57,971 bases of DNA, taken from NCBI RefSeq assembly GCF_000516985.1, contig NW_006917109.1, positions 1-57,971 on the forward strand, in the 5' to 3' direction. The notes beneath the pieces are model-generated. The model was not told the origin of the DNA and ran no database searches. It saw only the letters and a program-made list of their open reading frames with translations. Positions within the stretch are counted from its first letter, which is position 1. Every line of letters begins with the position of its first letter. Both the position numbers and the translations under genes were made by a program. Source of the stretch: Pestalotiopsis fici W106-1. Its lineage: Eukaryota; Ascomycota; Sordariomycetes; Amphisphaeriales; Sporocadaceae. Below are positions 37,582 through 46,921 of the stretch, piece after piece.

Positions 37582-38351
37582 GACTTGTAGCGCACCGGGG
37601 GAAGAAGCAGAGCCAAGACAGCTGTGAGTTGTGTATTTAAGTTGAAATCTGTAGGGGTTTTGAACAGGTTTCTGTCGACGATATTATGCAGCGCCTCCAC
37701 CTTAGTTAGGATTGGCGTCACACCACCTCGTGCACAAGTTTTTGCTTGAATTGGGGCGACGCTAATGCAAGCTTATGCATATCGACAGCCTGGCTTTCTA
37801 AACGGAACTCAAGAAGAAGCGAATGATCAGGAATGGCATTAAAACAACGCAAGACTCCCAAATTCATTAGGGAGCACTAAAGGGGAAACTGTTGAAAATC
37901 ACCTTTTTTATCCTATATACTCGCGCTTACGTAGCTATAATCATAAATTTATAATATTTAATAATAAAAAATACTAAAGCAACATAAAACTTTATGTATG
38001 ATTACAATTATTGTTCTCTTCTTATTCTCTCTTTCTGTTATCTTCTTTTTTTTTGTCCTTCTTTGCATTTTTTATAATTGTCAATAAGGCGACTTAAGCT
38101 ATTAGCTCCGCAATTTGAGGTTTTTCAATAAGTAGTTTGCCCTTCAAGCAATCGTACTAAATTCTTATGGCACCGCCAAATCATTTTCAAGGACTCCAAA
38201 GACCACCTTTCAAGGCACCCGATAACAAGCTGTGAGATGTTTTGCAGATATATTTAAGCGAACATACCTCTTGTGTCACCCGAAAGGTGCCACCTAACCC
38301 AATCACACTGTCGTGCATCAGCAAGGCCAAGTATTTGCCAATAGTGCTCAA
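37582..38351. promoter_or_regulatory. Intergenic region upstream of the transcription factor
   Basis: About 770 bp between the start of the transcription factor and the 3' end of the HET gene, both on the minus strand. It therefore holds the regulator's promoter and the HET gene's 3' flank. An AT-rich patch at about 37,905-38,060, with few CpA/TpG in its first half, may be a short RIP-affected or transcription-related tract. No specific operator could be identified. Confidence 0.4.
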
Positions 38352-40265
38352 TTAGCCTAAGGTGATTTCCACTTGAGTTGCGTTATTTGCCCCCCAACAA
38401 TCTTTCATGACACGCCCGCAACCAGCCCGATAGGCAACACCGTCAGCTCCCCGTTCTACCCATAGAACGTTATAGAACTCGTATTCTACATCATCTTGAT
38501 AATCACCTGGGAGTATAAGGTTGTCTTCATACTCACCCACAGCAACAACGTTGAAGTAAGAGTCAGAATGCCTTCCCAACGTATCAACCGCGTGCTCGTC
38601 CTCATATATGGTCTTAAATATACGAGCACTGTGATATCGACTTCTTCGAAATACTCTCTCCTCGAAAGAGCTCTTTAAGTCTCTACCGTTGGCACTGCCC
38701 TGTGAAATGGCAACTATTTCCATTTCACCACCTCGTTTCACTTTCGAATCTCCTGTGATTCTGATCAGGCCCGCCCATCTCCTATTTTCATCTTGCAGAA
38801 CCACCACCTTCGGCATTTCGTCTAAGGGCGTCTCAGTCAAGACCGGATTGTCAAACATGCGTATGTGGCCCGCACAATCAAAGATGCCGCTTGCGTTGAA
38901 AGACGGAGTCTTACGAATTTCAAGAGTAGCTGCGGGAAGGAGGTATATGCGTGTAGTCCAAGCCGATATATGGGTTGAAGCTGGTCCATGTTTTGAGGAT
39001 CCGTGTTGCCATGTTGTAGAGCTTTTCAGTTTCCAGGAATTCGTGACAGATCCTTCACCGCGACCAATTTGGCCAATATTGAGAGCTGATTGAAAGCTCT
39101 TCGGGTCGATGAAACATTGCCAGCCACACCAGGCCCAAGATGGGAGGGTTGGTCTGCGAGTCGATTGACTGTTTCTTTCGGCGCATCCGTCCATATGCAA
39201 TTCCTCAACTGTTTTATCATAGCCTCCTTTCAATGGCTGCCAAAGAAGAGCGTGGTCAAGGTAGAGTCTTGGCATGCCAAACACGAAGCCGTCGGGGAAC
39301 GCTGGAGCAAGATGATTTAAAATGCCAAGACATGCAAAGAGACCATCTGCTGGGGATGAAAGCTCTCGCCCATTGTATGGGCAAACCAAGCCTGCATACA
39401 GGTCAAAATCGGGTGAAGTTGACGGCCTAGGCGGCCGAATAATATCGCGAACCAATGAGCCCATAATCACAGCTTCGTTACCTGGTCTTGGTCGAAGCTG
39501 ACCCAAGTTCCAGACTGCGCATTCGCATTGCCAGAAAATCTGCCATCCCTGGAAGAAGACAACGCGTCTACTGAGGATGTACTCTTGGTAAGTCCAAGCC
39601 CTCTTTGCCCATTCCGACCAAGACACATCTCCGTAGGCCCATCGAACATTGGATTGGACCAAATCTTCGCTGAGGTTGTCATCGAACACTCTCTTCCCAA
39701 ACTTCGGAGTATAGGCAGATGGATTGTGGATGGTTTCCCCCTCTTCCATAAACATGCCGTGGCTCGCTGCAGCAATTATTGTCATGTAGGCACCAACGTA
39801 TATTTGATCCATGCGCTCAATCTCAGATATCCTTGCCGGATCATCCTGAATAATGCATAACCTGTCCACCCATAGAAATCTTACTCCAATCTCATTCGTC
39901 AGCTCAATGGCATCTCGAATGACTTTTGGGAGCAAAGACGAGTATTTCTCGAAACAGTTATGCGAAGTGAGTGTATCAATGTTATCTGTGCGCAGCTGTA
40001 ATTCTTCGTTGCCGTGAGATGACATTTTGGCATTCTGCCAAGTGTAACTGAGAGCAATGTATTGGCCCTCAACACTTCCATCTACAACGCATTGATTCTT
40101 GACATCGATGAGTCGAGAAGGTCGGATAAGAAGTTGTTCGTCATCAGTCCTTCCGTAGCACGCATTGGTGCAAGTACTGGCATGACGACTGTCGCAAGTT
40201 GAGAGCCATTCTTTTACCGCCGTGACAATAGTCGATTCAGTTTGGGATGCTGTATAGTTGTCCAT
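38352..40265 (-). CDS. HET-domain (heterokaryon incompatibility) protein
   Basis: Single-exon gene, 637 residues. The frame is open further upstream, but the first codon there (40,332-40,334) is GTG. The first ATG, giving MDNYTASQTE, is at 40,263-40,265 and I use it. The HET domain occupies about residues 69-250. Its three conserved blocks are visible: YIALSYTWQ (69-77), LPKVIRDAIELTNEIGVRFLWVDRLCIIQDD-type sequence (112-142), and the later RAWTYQEYILSRRVVFF (222-238). Between them lies MDQIYVGAYMTIIAAAS. HET proteins act in non-self recognition and can trigger programmed cell death when incompatible hyphae fuse; many paralogues have no tested function. The C-terminal 350 residues have no motif I recognise. 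The gene seems intact despite lying between RIPed arms. Confidence 0.9.
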   Translation of the reverse strand: MDNYTASQTESTIVTAVKEWLSTCDSRHASTCTNACYGRTDDEQLLIRPSRLIDVKNQCVVDGSVEGQYIALSYTWQNAKMSSHGNEELQLRTDNIDTLTSHNCFEKYSSLLPKVIRDAIELTNEIGVRFLWVDRLCIIQDDPARISEIERMDQIYVGAYMTIIAAASHGMFMEEGETIHNPSAYTPKFGKRVFDDNLSEDLVQSNVRWAYGDVSWSEWAKRAWTYQEYILSRRVVFFQGWQIFWQCECAVWNLGQLRPRPGNEAVIMGSLVRDIIRPPRPSTSPDFDLYAGLVCPYNGRELSSPADGLFACLGILNHLAPAFPDGFVFGMPRLYLDHALLWQPLKGGYDKTVEELHMDGCAERNSQSTRRPTLPSWAWCGWQCFIDPKSFQSALNIGQIGRGEGSVTNSWKLKSSTTWQHGSSKHGPASTHISAWTTRIYLLPAATLEIRKTPSFNASGIFDCAGHIRMFDNPVLTETPLDEMPKVVVLQDENRRWAGLIRITGDSKVKRGGEMEIVAISQGSANGRDLKSSFEERVFRRSRYHSARIFKTIYEDEHAVDTLGRHSDSYFNVVAVGEYEDNLILPGDYQDDVEYEFYNVLWVERGADGVAYRAGCGRVMKDCWGANNATQVEITLG

Positions 40266-40531
40266 CTTGATGTGTTTTGTACTAATTTTTCGCCCAGTAC
40301 CAACAAAATGTCGGATATCGCACACAATGGGCACAGTTTGGGTCTCAAATGAAAAGAGAGAGGTTATATTGAAGGATGTCTTTCAGACAAAGTAGTAGGA
40401 CTAAACGTTATAATGGATATTAAACCCAGACTACACAGCCGCAAGACGTGTCAATCACTCCGCCAGTCGGCTAACGTCCGTTACGCACTCAAAAATGCCT
40501 TACTGCTACAATTACCATTAACTTTGGGTTT
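40266..40531. promoter_or_regulatory. Upstream region of the HET gene
   Basis: It contains a minus-strand TATA-like AATATAAC at about 40,364-40,371, roughly 100 nt upstream of the chosen HET start codon. No other site is evident. Confidence 0.3.
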
Positions 40532-40717
40532 TTACAATTCCACTAATTTTATCTCAACTAACGCCCCAAACCCACTTACGGACTGGCCCCCACATCCGGA
40601 CCACCCTGAAAATCCCTCACCAGGAGCTTGACCACCAGTTCTAATCTTGAAGTCGACGAGAGCGCCAAATCCGGGAACATGATGACGGCTGATGTTGTGT
40701 TGCTCATCATTTGGCAT
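40532..40717 (-). CDS. Small hypothetical ORF, 61 codons
   Basis: Starts with a true ATG and encodes a glycine-rich peptide with two similar segments, GFGALVDFKI (residues 16-25) and GFGALVEIKL (49-58). No signal peptide or membrane segment is visible. A perfect splice donor GTAAGT lies inside it, just before the second segment. The coding part may therefore end there as a first exon, making the second segment intronic, but no convincing following exon was found. It is divergent from nothing obvious and lies upstream of the HET gene. It could equally be a chance frame or a decayed gene. Confidence 0.25.
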   Translation of the reverse strand: MPNDEQHNISRHHVPGFGALVDFKIRTGGQAPGEGFSGWSGCGGQSVSGFGALVEIKLVEL

Positions 40718-42065
40718 TGTGAATAGCTGCGAATCTACTGTATAATCTTGTTCTCAGAAACAGGCAAATGAGAGGGATTACAGAATGCTGGAACTCGAGA
40801 CCATGCACCATCGGAGGGGTACTTAGGATTAGGTAAGTGGAAAGCACATCTCAATAGCCAACTTGATTAATGATCATGTAAGTAACGTACAACTCAGCGT
40901 TTGAATAATCGACGCCCGAGGTGGAGTATATTGTGGCATTTGTCCGGCAGTGCAAATGCTAATGCGTAGGACTTTGGGCATCAATGATAGCTGTGAACGG
41001 ACCCTAAAGTCTAGGATCTCTCACAGAACTTGAAATGTACGCTCCCGGAAGAGAAGTGAAAGTTCATGTCATGCAGGGTTCTTTTGCACTACAGGGAAAC
41101 GAGGAAAAAAGAAAGCTGAGCGTATTTTGTCCCATTTACACCTCAAATAACAATGACAGTAAAGGAGGTTATCATTACCATTGGCCAGTGATTTTCAGCT
41201 GAATCTCCCATGTGTTGAAATATTGATACTTGCGGTCACGTACGGCAATGTCATTTAGGTATACTGGACGCAAGCCAGTACAGCCACATTCGTGGCTGTG
41301 GCTACCGGCTACCAGCACCCGCGTGGCCGTGACCGTTATCTATGGTCCACGTACGATCGGGACGAAGTCCCCTTCTATCCTTTCGCACGTAACGTTGATG
41401 GTAATTACTAGATTCATTTTAGGGCATCACTTGCCTGGGATGGACGAGGAGGATTCATCGTTGTGCGAAGCGTAATGTATTAAGCCAAACGAAGTCTTGC
41501 TATTATCAGTTCTAGTGGTCTCAGTGCTGCATTTTGCCTGTACGCCATCGCTCTAAGAGGTTCAGATGGAGTGCTTCACTTTGATAACAAGTCAAGCATT
41601 TAACAATTTGGAATCATCGCCCTACTCCTGGGATGCCAGGCATGACAAATCAAAGGACTCCATTTAAACAACCCCCTTCTCCTTCTTCCTCTTTCTTTCT
41701 GGGATGGCATATTGGAATTGTTCTTCAGACCTTCGCGGCAACTTAATACTAAAACTCAGTGTGATCAAAACGCTCGAACAGCAACGTTTTTCACCCGAAA
41801 AAGATATGCTATCATTTCTGCTTATTGTTTAACAATGAGATCCCAGTAAATCTTATGGATAGTCTTGGTTCACGAAACCGGAGTAATCTGTAACGATCAT
41901 TGATCTAAATCGATCGCCTACCACAACACCGCACGTTGAGCCCGCTATATGATCGCTCATGTGGTACACTGATCAACGTCCCTACAAGAAGAAGCACTCA
42001 GTGTCTTAGTGACCATCCCGAAGGATAGTGAATGTGTCAATTTCATAGTTGAATGAGATCAAAGT
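40718..42065. other. 1.3-kb intergenic region without a supported gene
   Basis: Balanced composition, stop codons in all frames and no domain. A plus-strand frame at 41,230-41,475 (81 codons) has no coding signature. A short hairpin, AGCCAC-ATTC-GTGGCT, lies near 41,282-41,297 within a run of GGCTAC-like repeats. CACGTACG occurs twice (near 41,237 and 41,348). The stretch may contain a decayed gene that I cannot recognise. Confidence 0.4.
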
Positions 42066-42614
42066 TCATTCGGCGTGAGCCTTTGGCCTTCCTGCCACAA
42101 TGAAATCGTTATCCCCAACACTCCAGATGCATCTGATTGCAAGTTTCATGAACCGCCACCTTTCTCCGTCCCACTTCAGCTCACCTGATAACCGATTACC
42201 AGTCAGGAATACATCCTTGTCCCAAGTGGAAATCTTGCTATGCGCAGTTCCACGCGGTAGGTGTTGTGCTAGCACATATGCTGTGCAAGTCGCGATTTTT
42301 GTGCCGTCTTTGAGAATCGTGACGTGGGACCTGGCATTCGAGACCATGTGCGTTGTGAGCACAGGTGCAGGACCCGTCATTTGCCAATGCATCATTTCCT
42401 CTTTGCCCCTGAGGACACCATAGTTCTTGCCCAAGAATGTAAGGCCGCTCACATCCCATTCCGCGTCATCGTAAATAGCGCTCTCAAACATGGGAGCGTC
42501 TTCAGAATCAACAGACTCTGTAAGGCGGTGGATGGTGTCAACCACAGACTCGTGGTCGGTCAGGTGGCTGCCAGGCGAAGTGATGCCGGAGAATTTCTGC
42601 AAGTTTTCTGCCAT
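42066..42614 (-). CDS. SnoaL/NTF2-like protein
   Basis: 182 residues from the ATG at 42,612-42,614, which sits in a strong context (CTACCATGGCA). The open frame extends 35 codons further upstream but begins there with a non-ATG codon, so I prefer MAENLQKF. The sequence has the layout of a SnoaL-like (NTF2-fold) domain: an N-terminal helix VVDTIHRLTESVDSEDAPMF, then AEWDVSGL, a GKEEMMHWQM helix, TTHMVSNARSHVTI, and strands ending in KWDGERWRFMKLAIRCIWSVGD. Members of this fold are small cyclases, isomerases, dehydratases or proteins without known activity, and are frequent in fungal metabolite clusters. Catalytic residues cannot be assigned here. Its promoter region is shared with the divergent AhpD-like gene. 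Confidence 0.75.
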   Translation of the reverse strand: MAENLQKFSGITSPGSHLTDHESVVDTIHRLTESVDSEDAPMFESAIYDDAEWDVSGLTFLGKNYGVLRGKEEMMHWQMTGPAPVLTTHMVSNARSHVTILKDGTKIATCTAYVLAQHLPRGTAHSKISTWDKDVFLTGNRLSGELKWDGERWRFMKLAIRCIWSVGDNDFIVAGRPKAHAE

Positions 42615-43227
42615 GGTAGCAATGTCGAGAGATGCTCGGAAGTCGACTTTTCCAATTGATATATTGAATGAAGTGTGATGAATATGCCACATTTTCATCA
42701 CACCAGAGAGACGAGACAATCTAATCCTTTTAAATTGAATATTGTGAATGAGATTTTATGCATCGGCTCATACTATTTCCTGGAATCGTGTACCGCACGA
42801 CCCGGCGTTAACATACTCCAGTATGGGCATTCCGGTTCCGCGGATCCCCCTCGCAGGCCCCGCCGAGCACCGGGCCAAGCCCCCCACCCTTCCGGATGTA
42901 TAATACGGATCAAGTGCTGACAGAATGCTGATTCAGAAATCATAAGCAGTACAGAAATCGGCTGTCGATTTGGGCGTGGTGAAGTATTGTTTTGTATAGC
43001 TTCTAATCGCCAACAGGTACTACATTATTCCGCGGACAAAATATGAGCCCCCATGTAAGATTTGCCGAGGAGGGAGCCGCATTTAATGCGAACTAATTAC
43101 AATGTTCGTGATTCACACATACCATTTTTACCAAACAAAAGGCGTCTTCTGATCTTTAGACCAGTTTCATTTGGTTGGAGCGCGAGTTGTGCTTCACTAT
43201 TCGTCACGTTATAAGCCAGCTCTCATC
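42615..43227. promoter_or_regulatory. Divergent promoter between SnoaL-like and AhpD-like genes
   Basis: About 610 bp between two divergent start codons. It contains a perfect inverted repeat CATACT-CC-AGTATG at about 42,812-42,825. A strikingly GC-rich block follows at about 42,836-42,900, unlike anything else in the intergenic DNA here. The location suits binding sites for a pathway regulator controlling both genes, but no known consensus is matched with confidence. Confidence 0.4.
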
Positions 43228-44206
43228 ATGTCTCGACAGAACATTTTCGAGACTTTTCAATTACGAGAGAACTCGCAACAAATCACAAGGGCTAGGTGGT
43301 ATCTGATTGCCGTAAGTCGTACCCTTCAGTGATCAACATCATAGACTGTGTTCACTAATGTAGGCCCAGGCTGTAGCGCTGGCTTCAGCCAACACTGGCC
43401 AACACGTTGTAGAGCTATACAAAAAGGTCGTTCAAGATGTCACTCTGGATGATCAGAAGATCATACAACGAAGGATGAAAGAGGCTATTTTGAAGACCAG
43501 CGCATTCTATGGCATCCCGAGGTCACTGCAAGCCTTGTTACCCTTGTTCAAGTCCCTCAAAGATGAAGAGATTGATCACTATGGCCCACGGTAGGTTGAT
43601 CTATTTGAAGACTCATGAAAAGAAAATGGACATGGTTGACAAGATGTTAGATGGGAGCTATCCCAGACCGATGAGGTGCAGCGCATCCAAATGGATAAGA
43701 TACGCTACGAAAAGGCACGACGATACTTTGACACGATATGGACACCTGAAAGCGCCCAAGCTAACAGAGACAACAATTTCAAGTATCACCCGGACTTGTG
43801 TGAGTCTCCTGACTATCTCGAAAAAGAAAAGACCTCCTAGGCTGACTATATACTTTTTAGATCTCCTGAATACCCAACTAGCGTACGAGTATTACATTTC
43901 AGAGGACGCCATATTAACCCCGATTGAGACTCAAATGTGTAATATAGCAGCTTTGATTTGCTGTGAATGCCCCGTTCAAGTAAGTCAAATAATATGAATA
44001 AGATGACACATGAGAAGCCTCGTTTGTTGACCTGAACTACGCAGGCTATGTGGCACACACGAGGGCTCATCAACCATGGTGGTAGTATGGAAGAAGCCCA
44101 GTTCGCGCAAGATTTGGGGTTAGCCATAGCAGAATTGAGCGGTTGCAAGGTAGATGGCGTAAAGCCCATCTCAGAGATTAACTTTCAAAATTTTGCAGCA
44201 CATTGA
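43228..44206 (+). CDS. AhpD/carboxymuconolactone decarboxylase-like protein
   Basis: My model has five exons: 43,228-43,311, 43,364-43,590, 43,651-43,799, 43,861-43,979 and 44,045-44,206, giving 246 residues. The introns (52, 60, 61 and 65 nt) all have GT...AG ends. All junctions keep one coherent protein: ITRARWYLIA-AQAVALASAN, HYGPR-WELSQTDEVQ, YHPDLY-LLNTQLAYEYY and CECPVQ-AMWHTRGLINHGG. The N-terminal helix RRMKEAILKTSAFYGIPR and the later EAQFAQDLGLAIAEL are typical of fungal AhpD-like proteins. The redox Cys pair of true AhpD is not evident, so enzymatic activity is uncertain; the family also contains decarboxylases and small-molecule-modifying proteins. An alternative sixth exon (intron 44,150-44,198, stop at 44,240) is possible. 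The gene converges on the alcohol dehydrogenase. Confidence 0.8.
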
Positions 44207-44471
44207 TTCATACGTTGTCGAAAATGGTGTCCACGGCTAAAGGTAGAACTTTGAACTCGGCAGCAATCAATGCAATTGTTTCACGACCGGAAGGATTATG
44301 GCATCAAGAAAATGGAAAATGACGAAACAGTAAATGAATACCTTGACCATCTAGGTATATCATAACCAATGCCGGGGCCAGATCGGAATACCATCATCAT
44401 CAGCAGTATTTTGAATTGTGTCCCACGCCCCCCCCCCCCCCCCCCCCAAAGATATTTCGGTATTTATCTAA
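44207..44471. other. Convergent intergenic spacer with a C20 run
   Basis: 265 bp between two 3' ends. It holds an uninterrupted run of 20 cytosines at 44,428-44,447. No terminator-like element can be singled out. Confidence 0.6.
44428..44447 (+). repeat. C20 homopolymer
   Basis: Twenty consecutive C residues directly before AAAGATATTTCGG. Its true length is uncertain because such runs are error-prone in sequencing and assembly. Confidence 0.9.
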
Positions 44472-45621
44472 TCACTGCTTGAACTCCTTGTCGTATTCCG
44501 TCATACAATATCGATAGCGGACTGCGCCCGAGTTTTCGTGCAAGCTTTTGAACGTCTTTGAGAGGTTTTCGGCATTGATTGGAACTGTTTCCACCCATGA
44601 CGAGATGTTTTTGCTGACTGCGAGCTGCAACATATCCAGCATCTCCTTGCGGCTACCCAGGTGTGTTGCGCCAACAAAGCAGCCATTGCCGGCAAGGTCT
44701 TGCGGACGGATCGTGAGCGTGGCCTCCTCTGGCATCCCGACCGATACCCATTTCCCAAGCACATTTAGAAGCGAGAGGTAGGCACCAAGATCAGAACCAT
44801 CGCCGAAACTGTTGGCGGTGCTGATGATGAGGTCGAAAGTCATCTTGTGGGGCACATTCCAATCCTTTTCGGAAGTGGCAAGGTATCCAATTGCTCCCAT
44901 CTTTATCGTGTCCTCCTTTTTGGCATTGGTACGAGCAATGGCCCATGTCTCCGCTCCGAGCGCCGCACTAAAGAGTATGCCATAGTGACCAAGGCCGCCG
45001 ACCCCGACGATGCCGACCTTTTTCCCAGGGCCTGCCCCAAATCTGACAAGAGGACTGTAGGATGTAATGCCGGCACAAAGCATCGGCGCGGCGAGGTGGC
45101 TCGGGATTTCGGCAGGTATTGGAAAAACCCTGATATAAACGACGTTTAGCATGCAATTATCAACGAGTCTGACGTGAGACTTACCAGTGTTCATGTGCTC
45201 TTACGTGCGATGCAAAGCCACCTTGCGATATCAGCCCAGGATGCTGCGGCCAAGCATGACCGTAGGTAGCAATCAAGTCGGGGCAATAGGTCTCATTCTC
45301 GTTGCAGCACTGGTGGCACTCGAGGCACGACCAAATCTGCGCGCCAATGCCGACGCGATCGCCGAGATTCATCAGCGTGACCTTGGGCCCAGCCCGGACT
45401 ACTCTCCCGACGACTTCGTGACCGACGGTCAAAGGAAATGTCGAGTTGCCCCAGCCGCCGTTGATGGAGTGAATGTCGCTGGAGCAGACGCCGCAGCACT
45501 CCACCTCGACATCAACATCATATTCTCCAAAGGGTTTGACATTGAACTGTTTCTTTTGGACTTGAGTCCATTTCTCGACAGAGCCAGACTGGAAGCCGGT
45601 GAATTGATCGTATTGAGGCAT
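44472..45621 (-). CDS. Zinc-dependent alcohol dehydrogenase, CAD type
   Basis: Medium-chain dehydrogenase that interconverts alcohols and aldehydes, by family NADP(H)-dependent and cytosolic. Two exons (45,185-45,621 and 44,472-45,129) flank a 55-nt intron with GTAAGT donor and a GCTAAAC branch motif. The junction codon is Trp in RAHEHW-VFPIP. The product is 364 residues, the usual length. The frame is open eight codons further, but that first codon is GTG, so the ATG at 45,621 is used. Catalytic zinc ligands are C46 (GVC), H68-E69 (GHE) and C164. Structural zinc cysteines are C99, C102, C105 and C113, with the C-x2-C-x2-C-x7-C spacing of cinnamyl-alcohol-dehydrogenase/Adh6-type enzymes. The nucleotide-binding loop GVGGLG is at 188-193. 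All key residues are present, so the enzyme looks functional. It lies just downstream of the monooxygenase remnant on the same strand. Confidence 0.92.
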
Positions 45622-46345
45622 GGTCGCAAAGTTTGATTCTGGCACTACTTATTTGCTGTACTAGATTGTGGCCTTGCATAATTTGAGCATCCCACTGATT
45701 CACAAGTCTAGACAGCCCGAAGCAGATGTATATATAAATTCGATACGCCACGACAGCATCAGTAGCTAGTATGATTCTTGGCATCAAGTATGGCGGCCAA
45801 ATGCAGATAACATCCTGTCACAGCATTCGGCAGAGTTACCTGTTCGGGAAAATTGCCTAAAGCGGTAATTGGGCAAGTCAACAGGGCCAAGCCAAAAATG
45901 CGGGTCTTAGGCCGGTAACATGTCTAAGAAAAATGGTCGCATGAAGGAGTAGACGCATTAGCTTGATGCAGGAGTTTTTCTTGAAAATCGCGGCAGATTA
46001 ATCAAATGCGTATTGGAACGCGGTCACTGTGTCTGTGTGCCGGCTTTGGTGGAATGCACATTTGGTGTCCATAAGCTCGAGTTTGATGGACATCAATGGC
46101 TGGATTGCAGTCACAGTTTCTTGCAATGGTAGATGACTCAAATGTGTAGAGAAGATGAAATTCAACATTAAATAGATTTGACTATTTTCTGATAGTCTAG
46201 TAGTGTTTTCCTGTGGTCAAATTGTCCCTCTCGTAACATGCAGATGCAATCACTTCACTTAGTGTCACTCAAGCATCACTTATAACTTAATCGTGAATGA
46301 TGAGATGAATATATATGGTAACAGCAAAGTGATCATTCTCTACAA
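45622..46345. promoter_or_regulatory. Promoter region of the alcohol dehydrogenase
   Basis: About 720 bp between the dehydrogenase start and the monooxygenase 3' end. A TATA-like stretch, TTTATATATA on the minus strand, lies at about 45,729-45,738, some 110 nt upstream of the start codon. No other site is identified and no frame is supported. Confidence 0.45.
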
Positions 46346-46895
46346 CTATTGCTCGACTGACGCTCCAAAAACAAAATCCTTCCATGGCACCCAGATACTT
46401 CTGAACCAGAACATGTATTGCCAATCCGGGAACATGGCCGTGTTTCTGCCCGTAGCGGCATCCAGAAACCAAGAGGTACAACCCGGGGACCAGACAAGCT
46501 CGCGGGCCTTGACTTGTGTTTCGGCCAAATCGCAGACCTCGGCCTCTGGGGTCACGACGACCGTGTCCACGAGCTTGCGCTTTGATGGCGAGCGACCAGG
46601 GCGTCTTGTTGCAGATAATGCAGACATGATTGGAGCAATGCATCTCATCGTGTAATTCACCTGACACTCCGTAGTGTAAATGACCGACAAGTGACCACTG
46701 AGGGTATTGGGACCCATCATGATGAAGAAGTTGGGGAATCCAGCTAGGCAGGTTCCAAAGTACGCCGATGGGGAGCCGTCACTGACTCGTTGCCACTGTT
46801 GGCATGGTCAACATATACGTATTTCAATCAGAATCGTCCGGACCACTTACATGGTCATAAATGCTTTCGTGGCCTTGACCATTGATATGGGGGTG
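46346..46895 (-). pseudogene. Baeyer-Villiger-type flavin monooxygenase, 3' remnant
   Basis: C-terminal part of a flavin- and NADPH-dependent monooxygenase of the BVMO/flavin-containing monooxygenase group, which inserts oxygen next to carbonyls. An exon at about 46,851-46,895, a 55-nt intron (46,796-46,850, GTAAGT...CAG) and a last exon 46,346-46,795 give a continuous product. It reads NGQGHESIYDHW, WQRVSDGSPSAYFGTCLAGFPNFF, GPNTLSGHLSVIYTTECQ, then PEAEVCDL, WSPGCTSWFLD and FPDWQYMFWFRS. The GPN-T-GH and CTSW-Y/F-D motifs are diagnostic of this C-terminal region. Relatives have about 500 or more residues; here the N-terminal FAD- and NADPH-binding Rossmann parts, including GxGxxG and the BVMO fingerprint, are missing. 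The gene is cut within about 50 bp of the inverted repeat at the island edge. It cannot be active unless the rest lies elsewhere, so I call it a pseudogene. Confidence 0.8.
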
Positions 46896-46921
46896 CTGGA
46901 GATGCCCATTAAAAGTGGCTG

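Noticed and set aside
40266..40334. N-terminal extension of the HET frame by 23 residues
   Set aside because: The first codon of the extension is GTG; nuclear fungal genes use ATG, and the first in-frame ATG is at 40,263-40,265.
41230..41475. Plus-strand ORF of 81 codons in the large intergenic region
   Set aside because: No recognisable domain and an improbable composition; overlaps hairpin-rich non-coding sequence.
42615..42719. N-terminal extension of the SnoaL-like protein by 35 residues
   Set aside because: It starts with a non-ATG codon and precedes the domain. Internal ATGs exist in it, but the one at 42,614 has by far the best context.
44150..44240. Alternative last intron and sixth exon of the AhpD-like gene
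   Set aside because: Splice signals are plausible, but the read-through sequence (VDGVKPISEINF) looks like the family's C-terminal tail, so the five-exon model is preferred; not excluded.
45622..45645. N-terminal extension of the alcohol dehydrogenase by eight residues
   Set aside because: The extension begins with GTG, and the ATG at 45,621 gives the usual family length.
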